A stretch of DNA of 64,000 bases. Source: Salinicola socius (lineage in GTDB: Bacteria > Pseudomonadota > Gammaproteobacteria > Pseudomonadales > Halomonadaceae). Of the stretch, positions 57,888 to 64,000 are shown one piece after another. Under the pieces are notes generated by a model. It made no database searches and was not told the DNA's origin. It was given only the letters and a program-made list of their open reading frames with translations. The stretch lies in assembly GCF_001937195.1 (NCBI RefSeq), contig NZ_MSDO01000011.1, forward strand, positions 62,001-126,000. The letters run 5' to 3'. Each line of letters begins with the position of its first letter. The first letter of the stretch is position 1. The position numbers and the translations under genes were made by a program.

Positions 57888-59069
57888 TTAGTTCAGCGGC
57901 TCGGTACGCCACTCGCCATCCTGGAGCACCAGGTGGCGATTGCAGCGGTGTGCGCCCGGACCGGTCTGCTGGTCGGGCAAGGCCTGGATCACGCGCTCTC
58001 CCTGCGCCCGCAGGCGATTGATGGCATCGTTGAGCGCGGCATTCTCCCGATTCGGCGCCCAGATACCATTGGTTGGCGGCTCTCGCTCGGCCAGAGTCGC
58101 CAACTGCTTGAGATCCATGGAAAATCCGGTGGCCGGACGGGCACGACCGAAGGCCCGACCGGTGTCGTCGTAGCGACCACCCTTGCTCAGCGCCTGACCG
58201 TACCCCGGTACATAGGCCGCAAACACCATCCCGGTGTGGTACTGATAGCCGCGAAGTTCGGCCAGATCGAAGTAGAACGACACCTCGGGATGCTCGGCCA
58301 CGACGCCACGATGCAACCGAACCAGTTGGTCGAGTGCATCCATCACCGCGTCCGGGGCACCGGCCAGCGCCAGCCGGGCATGCTCCAGAATCTCCGCCCC
58401 GCCATGCAGCCGCGGCAGCTCGCAGAGCATCCGGGCAAGCTCGGGATCCGCGACATTGGCAGTCACCAGCTCGTCGATCACGATATAGGCCTTGCGCTCG
58501 ATGGCATCGAAAAGTGCACGCTCGACGCCATCCTCCCACACGACGGCACCCATCAGTTCGCGATAGATCGCAATGTGGCTAAGCGCCAGGTGGATCTCTC
58601 TGGCCCCCGCCGCCTCGAGACTGGACAGCGCCAGCCTCAACACTTCGATATCGGCATCCAGCCCCGCGTGGCCGAACAGTTCGACGCCAACCTGCATCGG
58701 GCTTCGGCCGCCCTGATGCTTGTCCGCCTGCGCACGCAGCACCGTGGCGCAGTAGCAAAGTCGCACCGGGCCCTGGCGCTTCAGCGAATGTGCATCCATG
58801 CGCGCGACCTGCGGAGTCACGTCGGCGCTGGCGCCCATCATTCTGCCGGTCAACTGATCGGTCAGCTTGAAGGTCTGCAAATCCAGGTCGGTGCCGGTGC
58901 CGGTCAACAGCGAATCGAGAAATTCGACCGGCGGCGGCATGACCAGGTCGTAACCCCAGCGGTCGTACAGGTCGAGCAGCGTCCGACGCAACTCCTCCAT
59001 CCGGGTTGCCTGCGGCGGCAGCACTTCATCCATGCCGTCGGGTAGCAACCAGCGGTCAGCGATCGTCAT
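57888..59069 (-). CDS. hisZ: ATP phosphoribosyltransferase regulatory subunit
   Basis: 393-aa HisRS-like protein that makes up, with a short HisG, the first enzyme of histidine synthesis. It has class II synthetase-like segments (PPQATRMEELRRTLLDLYDRWGY, RYDDTGRAFGRARPATGFSMDLKQL) but lacks the C-terminal tRNA-binding domain of a true histidyl-tRNA synthetase, which fits HisZ. The start MTIADRWLLPDG has GGACA upstream; 20 earlier codons are excluded. HisG is not in this window; hisZ beside purA is a common gammaproteobacterial arrangement. Confidence 0.93.
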   Translation of the reverse strand: MTIADRWLLPDGMDEVLPPQATRMEELRRTLLDLYDRWGYDLVMPPPVEFLDSLLTGTGTDLDLQTFKLTDQLTGRMMGASADVTPQVARMDAHSLKRQGPVRLCYCATVLRAQADKHQGGRSPMQVGVELFGHAGLDADIEVLRLALSSLEAAGAREIHLALSHIAIYRELMGAVVWEDGVERALFDAIERKAYIVIDELVTANVADPELARMLCELPRLHGGAEILEHARLALAGAPDAVMDALDQLVRLHRGVVAEHPEVSFYFDLAELRGYQYHTGMVFAAYVPGYGQALSKGGRYDDTGRAFGRARPATGFSMDLKQLATLAEREPPTNGIWAPNRENAALNDAINRLRAQGERVIQALPDQQTGPGAHRCNRHLVLQDGEWRTEPLN

Positions 59070-59224
59070 GAGCTTGTCCTGCCCAGCGTTGATTCGGTAA
59101 TGATCGGGAGCAAAGGAAAGCTTCGCCATCCCATGTTAGTCGCAGCCGCAGAGCCGCGAGGTACAGCTGCCTTGCGCGAAGACCGGATCGTGTCAAAACG
59201 GGATTGCGCATAAACAGGCCGCAC

Positions 59225-59248
59225 AAAAAAGCCGGGCGAAACCCGGCT
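59225..59248 (-). terminator. Terminator after hflC
   Basis: AGCCGGG/CCCGGCT stem with 5-base loop followed on the minus strand by six T residues. It ends the hfq-hflX-hflK-hflC transcription and separates it from hisZ. Confidence 0.88.
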
Positions 59249-59266
59249 GAACGATGGTATCACGAA

Positions 59267-59293
59267 ACCCCCGCGGGGAAATCCCGTGGGGGT
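59267..59293 (-). terminator. Second hairpin after hflC
   Basis: ACCCCCGCGGG/CCCGTGGGGGT stem, one mismatch and a 5-base loop, just before the main terminator. A tandem terminator or mRNA-protecting hairpin. Confidence 0.55.
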
Positions 59294-59333
59294 TCGATTT
59301 CCTAGATGTCGGTAGCATTCACCGGTCCGATCC

Positions 59334-60299
59334 TCATGGCGCCGAAGACCCCGTCGGTGTCGGATTTTTCAGATAGCGGAAGAAGTCGCTGTCATCCGGG
59401 CTCAGCACCAGCAGATCCTTGCCCTCGCCGTTGAAGCTGTCACGGTAGGCCTGCATCGAACGATAGAACGAGAAGAAGTCCGGTGCCTGCTGATAGGCGC
59501 TGGCGTAAATTTTCGCTGCCTGCGCGTCACCTTCACCCCGTGTGGTCTCCGCTTGTTGACGACCGTTGGCCAGAATTTCCTGACGCTGACGGTCGGCATC
59601 GGCACGAATCGCTTCGGCCTGCTGAGAGCCTTCGGCCCGATAGGTTCTGGCCGCCTGTTCCCGCTCCGAGTTCATGCGCTCGTAAACGGCCTGGGTCACC
59701 TCCGGGGGAAGCTCGATTCGCTTGACGCGGATATCGAGGATATGAACCCCCAACTCGTCGCGCATCGCCTGATCGAGCTGCTGCACCGGCTCGACCATGA
59801 GCTCTTCGCGGGCGCCCTCGACGGTGTCGGCGCCCTTGTCCGTGCCGGGGAGACCCTTGGCGTTGCTCTCGGCCGCGATTCGCTCCTGAATGATGGAGGA
59901 CATCTCGGTCTGGCCGAACTTGTTGCGCAATGCCTCGTCGGTCCGCGGCGCGATCAGGTTTTCGGCGACCTGGATATTGCCACGCGTTGCCTCGTAGAAC
60001 TGCTGGGGATCGGCGATCTTCCACTTCACGAAGGAGTCGACGATCACCGCCTTGGAGTCCGCGGTCAAATAGCGCGTGGCGCTGGAATCGACCGTCTGCA
60101 CGCGCACATCGAAGATCCGCACGGTGTTGAACACCGGCAGCTTGAAGTGCAGGCCGGGGCCGATATCGTTTTCGATCACTTCACCGAAGCGCAGCTTGAT
60201 GGCGCGTTCGGTTTCATTGACGACGTAGAAACTGGCGCTGGCGAACCAGGCCAGCAGTGCCAGAATGATGACCCCGATCAGGGCGCGATTGTTAAACAT
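59334..60299 (-). CDS. hflC: FtsH-regulating membrane protein HflC
   Basis: 321-aa band-7/prohibitin-like protein with one N-terminal transmembrane helix (ALIGVIILALLAWFASASFYV) and the SPFH domain and coiled coil in the periplasm. It forms a ring with HflK around the FtsH protease and controls its access to membrane substrates. The helical region has many Arg/Gln/Glu residues (RAEGSQQAEAIRADADRQRQ). The start overlaps the hflK stop by one base. Confidence 0.95.
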   Translation of the reverse strand: MFNNRALIGVIILALLAWFASASFYVVNETERAIKLRFGEVIENDIGPGLHFKLPVFNTVRIFDVRVQTVDSSATRYLTADSKAVIVDSFVKWKIADPQQFYEATRGNIQVAENLIAPRTDEALRNKFGQTEMSSIIQERIAAESNAKGLPGTDKGADTVEGAREELMVEPVQQLDQAMRDELGVHILDIRVKRIELPPEVTQAVYERMNSEREQAARTYRAEGSQQAEAIRADADRQRQEILANGRQQAETTRGEGDAQAAKIYASAYQQAPDFFSFYRSMQAYRDSFNGEGKDLLVLSPDDSDFFRYLKNPTPTGSSAP

Positions 60300-61546
60300 T
60301 AGCGACCCTCCCGCAGGCCGGAGCTACGCGTCGGCTGCTGCGAGCCACTGTTCATGTGATCCACTACCTGCTTTGAAATCTGTTCGAGCTGCTGCATGCT
60401 CATCGAGGACGAATCGCTCTGGCTGCTCTTGCCGCCGGACTGCATCTGATTGAGCGGCAGCACGGTCACGGCGTTGCCGTCGCCAAGATCGACGAGCGCC
60501 TTGGGCGTCTTGCTCAGCACCTGGCTCATGGTCTCCAGATAGAGGCGTTCACGCGTCACATCCGGCGCCTGGCGATATTCGCCCAGCAACGAATTGAAAC
60601 GATTGGTCTGGCCGGTAGCATCGGATACCGAAGCGGCCTTGTAACCGTCGGCCTCCTCGATCAGACGCCGCTGCTGACCCTTGGCCTCGAGCACGACTGC
60701 CTGACTATAGGCATTGGCCTGGTTGATCGAGCGCTGCCGCTCTTCCCGGGCCCGGATGACGTCGTCGAAGGCGTTCTGGACCTGGTCCGGTGGCGCGGTC
60801 GACTCGACGTTGACGGTCTGCAGGCGCAGGCCGGTGCCGTAGGCGTCCATGTAAGCCGTCAAGCGCTCGAAGACCCGTTGTCCCAACCGGTCACGGCCGG
60901 TAGTCAGGATCTCCTGCAGATGCATGTTGCCGACTTCCTGGCGCAATGCGGAATCCATCGCATTCTGCAACGTCATTTCCGGCTCGTTGACGTTGACCAG
61001 AAATGCATGTGAATCGCTGACCACATACTGTGCCGAGACGCTGACCCGGACGATGTTTTCGTCGCTGGTCAGCATCGAGTCGGTCTGGGTCGCGGAGCGA
61101 ATGCTGGTCACGTTGACGTTATCCACACGATCAATGATCGGCGGATTCCAGTGCAGACCGGGATTCAAGGTATCGGTGTACTTTCCAAGCCGGAAGACCA
61201 CGCCGCGCTCGGACTGGTCGATCAAGTGGAAACCGGATCCGGCCCAGATCACGGCCGCAACGATCAGCACCAGGATCGGCAATATGAAGGGATTGCGCTT
61301 GCTGCCATCGGAGCCGTCACCGCCGGACCCACCGCCCGAACCGGAACGCTTGCCGCGACCGCCGAGCAGACGACTGATCTTGTCCTGAAACTTCTTCAGC
61401 GCTTCGTCGAGATCCGGTGGCCCCTGATTACCCCTGCCATTGTTGCCACCACCGTTATTGCCACCATTACCACTCGGGCGCTTTCCTCCTCCACCGCCCC
61501 AGGGGTCCTGCTGGTTGTTGCCACCACCAGGCTCATTCCAAGCCAT
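60299..61546 (-). CDS. hflK: FtsH-regulating membrane protein HflK
   Basis: 415-aa partner of HflC. The first ~80 residues are Gly/Asn-rich and soluble (GGGNNGRGNQGPPDLDEALKK), typical of HflK. One membrane helix follows (FILPILVLIVAAVIWAGSGFHLI), then the SPFH domain and a coiled coil. The start MAWNEPGGG has GGAG upstream; a 46-codon extension is rejected. hflX lies 198 bases upstream. Confidence 0.95.
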   Translation of the reverse strand: MAWNEPGGGNNQQDPWGGGGGKRPSGNGGNNGGGNNGRGNQGPPDLDEALKKFQDKISRLLGGRGKRSGSGGGSGGDGSDGSKRNPFILPILVLIVAAVIWAGSGFHLIDQSERGVVFRLGKYTDTLNPGLHWNPPIIDRVDNVNVTSIRSATQTDSMLTSDENIVRVSVSAQYVVSDSHAFLVNVNEPEMTLQNAMDSALRQEVGNMHLQEILTTGRDRLGQRVFERLTAYMDAYGTGLRLQTVNVESTAPPDQVQNAFDDVIRAREERQRSINQANAYSQAVVLEAKGQQRRLIEEADGYKAASVSDATGQTNRFNSLLGEYRQAPDVTRERLYLETMSQVLSKTPKALVDLGDGNAVTVLPLNQMQSGGKSSQSDSSSMSMQQLEQISKQVVDHMNSGSQQPTRSSGLREGR

Positions 61547-61744
61547 ACCTAGTCTCCAAGATGCAGTCAAAGCGTTGCGTCGGGCCAAAGCATTACGCGT
61601 GGCATCGGGAGCATGAGCCGCCGTGGCGTTGCACCGGTGTGCACAGGGCAAGGCTAGATCGGACCGAGGCCCAATCCCTGCCACCCTGCATCATTCGGGT
61701 CCGATCGTCGGACCACGAAGCTCCCCTGCGTCGTTTTCCTCACC

Positions 61745-63067
61745 TCAAACCTGTTCCCAATCGGCAACCGGCGTTTTTTCGGAGGTGGGCAAGTAATCGT
61801 CGGCGCGTTCGCCCAAGCGAGCCATCATCTGCATAAACTCTCGCCGGGGCAAGCGAATCTCCAGATTCGAGCGGCCATCCTCGTCGAACGTTTCTTCCTG
61901 TACGGCCTGCGATTCGTGCAGTGCCGCTCGTAGTCGACCCTGCTCGGGCGTCAGCGTCAAGCGGATATCGAGGATATCCTCGGCCAGCCATTCGCCGAGC
62001 GCTTCCCGCAGCAGTTCGAGGCCTTCGCCGTCACGCGCCGAGAGCCAGACGACCTGCGGGAATCCATGACTGTCGCGCTCGATTCGCGGCGAGGTGCCCA
62101 GCAGATCGATCTTGTTCATGACCAGCAGTCGAGGCACATCGTCGGCGTCGATCTCAGACAGCACACTATCGACCTGAGCGACATTGAGCTCGCGGTCCGG
62201 ATCGGCGGCGTCGATCACGTGCACGATCAGGCTGGCTTCGGTGGCCTCCTGCAGCGTGGCCCGAAAGGCCTCGACCAGCTTGTGCGGGAGATGTCGAATG
62301 AAGCCGACCGTATCTGCCAGCACGACCTCGCCGACGTCCGGCACATCGAGGCGACGCAGCGTGGGATCGAGCGTGGCAAATAGCTGATCGGCGGCATAGA
62401 CCTCCGCCGAGGTGATCGCGTTGAACAAGGTCGATTTGCCGGCGTTGGTATACCCCACCAGCGAGACGCTCGGGATTTCCGCCCTCGCCCTGGCGCGCCG
62501 GTTCTGATCGCGCTGCTTGCGGACCTTCTCCAGGCGCTTGTGAATCGACTTGATCCGCCCACGCAGCAGGCGACGGTCGGTCTCGAGCTGGGTTTCACCC
62601 GGGCCGCGCAGACCAATACCGCCCTTTTGTCGCTCGAGGTGGGTCCAGCCACGGACCAGCCGGGTGGACATGTACTCGAGCTGTGCCAGTTCGACCTGGA
62701 GCTTGCCCTCGTGGGTCCGCGCGCGCTGCGCGAAGATATCGAGAATCAACCCCGTTCGATCGAGCACGCGACACTCCAGCGCACGCTCAAGATTGCGTTG
62801 CTGAGAGGGAGACAGGGCATGATTGAAAATGACGAGTTCAGCACCGTGGACGCCGAGGGCGGTCTTGACCTCCTCGAGCTTGCCACTGCCGATGAAGGAA
62901 CGAGGATCGGGACGGCGCCGACTGCCCTGAATCAGGGTAGCCGACTCCGCCCCGGCAGAGCGCACCAGCTCCAGGAGTTCACCCGGATCTTCGCGCTCCT
63001 GCTCGTCCTGAAAGTCCACATGGACCAGAATCGCCGTTTCGCCGGCGTCGGGACGTTCGAAAAACAA
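61745..63067 (-). CDS. hflX: Ribosome-associated GTPase HflX
   Basis: 440-aa GTPase that splits stalled ribosomes after heat or antibiotic stress. The N-terminal HflX domain includes DPRSFIGSGKLEEVK and FNHALSPSQQRNLERAL. The G domain has GYTNAGKSTLF, DTVGFIRHLP and NKIDLL. The start is TTG (63065-63067) with GAGAGG 6-7 bases upstream; no nearby in-frame ATG exists. It follows hfq by 14 bases. Confidence 0.95.
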   Translation of the reverse strand: MFFERPDAGETAILVHVDFQDEQEREDPGELLELVRSAGAESATLIQGSRRRPDPRSFIGSGKLEEVKTALGVHGAELVIFNHALSPSQQRNLERALECRVLDRTGLILDIFAQRARTHEGKLQVELAQLEYMSTRLVRGWTHLERQKGGIGLRGPGETQLETDRRLLRGRIKSIHKRLEKVRKQRDQNRRARARAEIPSVSLVGYTNAGKSTLFNAITSAEVYAADQLFATLDPTLRRLDVPDVGEVVLADTVGFIRHLPHKLVEAFRATLQEATEASLIVHVIDAADPDRELNVAQVDSVLSEIDADDVPRLLVMNKIDLLGTSPRIERDSHGFPQVVWLSARDGEGLELLREALGEWLAEDILDIRLTLTPEQGRLRAALHESQAVQEETFDEDGRSNLEIRLPRREFMQMMARLGERADDYLPTSEKTPVADWEQV

Positions 63068-63081
63068 TCACTACCTCTCGA

Positions 63082-63333
63082 TTAGCTATCGAGTCCGGGC
63101 GCTGCGGCGGGATCCTGCGGCGGCAACCGGACGTTGCGGGACGGTACGACCGTCGAAATGGCATGCTTGTAAACCATCTGACTGACGGTGTTGCGCAGCA
63201 GGATGACGAATTGATCGAAAGATTCGATCTGTCCCTGCAACTTGATGCCGTTGACCAGAAAAATGGAAACCGGGATGCGCTCCTTGCGCAGAATGTTCAG
63301 GTACGGATCCTGAAGGGACTGTCCTTTGGACAT
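63082..63333 (-). CDS. hfq: RNA chaperone Hfq
   Basis: 83-aa Sm-like protein that forms a hexameric ring pairing small RNAs with mRNAs. The Sm1 motif ([19 protein letters not shown]) and the Sm2 motif ([12 protein letters not shown]) are intact; the C-terminal tail is short (~15 residues, [13 protein letters not shown]). Placed between miaA and hflX, as in most gammaproteobacteria. Confidence 0.98.
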   Translation of the reverse strand: MSKGQSLQDPYLNILRKERIPVSIFLVNGIKLQGQIESFDQFVILLRNTVSQMVYKHAISTVVPSRNVRLPPQDPAAAPGLDS

Positions 63334-63460
63334 GTTGCTCTCCCTAATGCTGTTATGAGTGATGCTGTTTTAGTTGGGCGGCGATTCGTTCTGACTCGGC
63401 ATCACACCAGCGGCATCGCGTGCCGCGAGTATAGGTCTCGACGAAGCCCGCCATTTTACG

Positions 63461-64000
63461 CTAACTGCCGTGGTCACGCACGATTTTCGCAATCTGATCA
63501 CCAGCATTTGCCGCGCAGCTGTCGACCCAGTGAAGGTCCGGCCAGCGCCTCAGCCAGGTCAGCTGGCGCTTGGCCAGCTGGCGCGTGGCGGCGATACCGC
63601 GCTCACGCAGTGCGACGTGATCATAGGCGCCTTCGAGATGCTCCCACACCTGCCGGTAACCGACGCTCTTCATCGATGGCAGGTCCGGATGAAGATCGCT
63701 CCGCTGTTTCAATGTAGCCACTTCCGACACGAATCCACCAGCGAGCATGATATCGAATCGCTGGGCGATACGCGCATGCAGAACGTGACGCTCGGCAGGC
63801 GCGAGAGCTATGGACAACAGCCGCCACGGAAAGTTTTCACGCTGCTGTCGTCGCCAGTGTTCGGAAAGCGCCACGCCGCTCAATCGATAGACTTCCAGTG
63901 CCCGAATCAGACGCTGGCGGTTACGCGGATGGATCGCCTCGGCCGCCTGGGGATCGAACCCGGCGAGCTCCGCATGCAGCGCCTCGAACCCTTCGCGCTC
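63461..64000 (-). CDS. miaA: tRNA dimethylallyltransferase, 3' part
   Basis: C-terminal ~179 residues of MiaA, which adds a dimethylallyl group to A37 of tRNAs reading U-starting codons. The frame stays open to the window end and so is cut by the window, not broken. Visible landmarks are [20 protein letters not shown] and [13 protein letters not shown], then [16 protein letters not shown]. hfq starts ~130 bases after its stop, as usual for the miaA-hfq order. Confidence 0.95.
   Translation of the reverse strand, partial: EREGFEALHAELAGFDPQAAEAIHPRNRQRLIRALEVYRLSGVALSEHWRRQQRENFPWRLLSIALAPAERHVLHARIAQRFDIMLAGGFVSEVATLKQRSDLHPDLPSMKSVGYRQVWEHLEGAYDHVALRERGIAATRQLAKRQLTWLRRWPDLHWVDSCAANAGDQIAKIVRDHGS

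Overview
This window is ordinary, densely packed chromosome from a GC-rich gammaproteobacterium. The gene content and protein sequences fit the Halomonadaceae (Halomonas/Salinicola/Kushneria type), although no rRNA gene is present to fix the genus. The points behind this inference are a Pseudomonas-like five-gene nag operon, a complete gltA/sdh/suc block, a bifunctional PutA without an N-terminal DNA-binding domain, a SufBCDS-type Fe-S system, and miaA-hfq-hflX-hflKC-hisZ-purA in the usual order. I see no prophage, insertion sequence or CRISPR array.

Layout: (1) 43-3315, the ycjX-ycjF stress gene pair and a Cof-type HAD phosphatase. (2) 3593-11126 (minus), an N-acetylglucosamine operon nagR-nagA-nagB-nagF-nagE: repressor, deacetylase, deaminase, EIIA-HPr-EI fusion and membrane EIICB. 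(3) 11374-13314, RNase II. (4) 13508-16453, a tightly overlapping trio (GT4 glycosyltransferase, DUF2334 deacetylase, membrane flippase-like protein) that looks like a small glycolipid pathway. (5) 16623-30061, the TCA block: sdhCDAB-sucAB-lpdA-sucCD on the minus strand, divergent from gltA, with good sigma70 promoters for gltA and sdhC. (6) 30443-32211, tRNA-Glu, tRNA-Ala and gltX. (7) 32508-37227, a more variable stretch: XRE/S24-like regulator, MFS transporter, AT-rich gap, a nuclease-fold-like hypothetical protein, an orphan TctC-type binding protein and a small membrane protein. (8) 37252-43176, proline catabolism: AraC regulator, putA, putP. (9) 43292-45550, gtrA/gtrB-type genes and an OmpW-like porin. 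(10) 45686-49966, yqcC-like gene, DUF3549, rimB, rimK, a hypothetical gene and sanA. (11) 50238-56283 (minus), Rrf2 regulator-sufB-sufC-sufD-sufS-sufT. (12) 56506-64000 (minus), purA, hisZ, hflC, hflK, hflX, hfq and a partial miaA.

Unusual points: SucB has two lipoyl domains. NagE ends in a second EIIB domain that lacks the phosphorylated cysteine. The HPr domain of NagF carries an in-frame six-base microsatellite coding Asn-Asp repeats. Several loci carry 13-19 bp sequences in about three tandem copies, both between genes and in a coding tail. Other candidates are an 11-bp phased array of ATACCA elements upstream of nagR, an inverted-repeat operator in the suf regulator promoter spacer, and the uncharacterised glycolipid-like trio.
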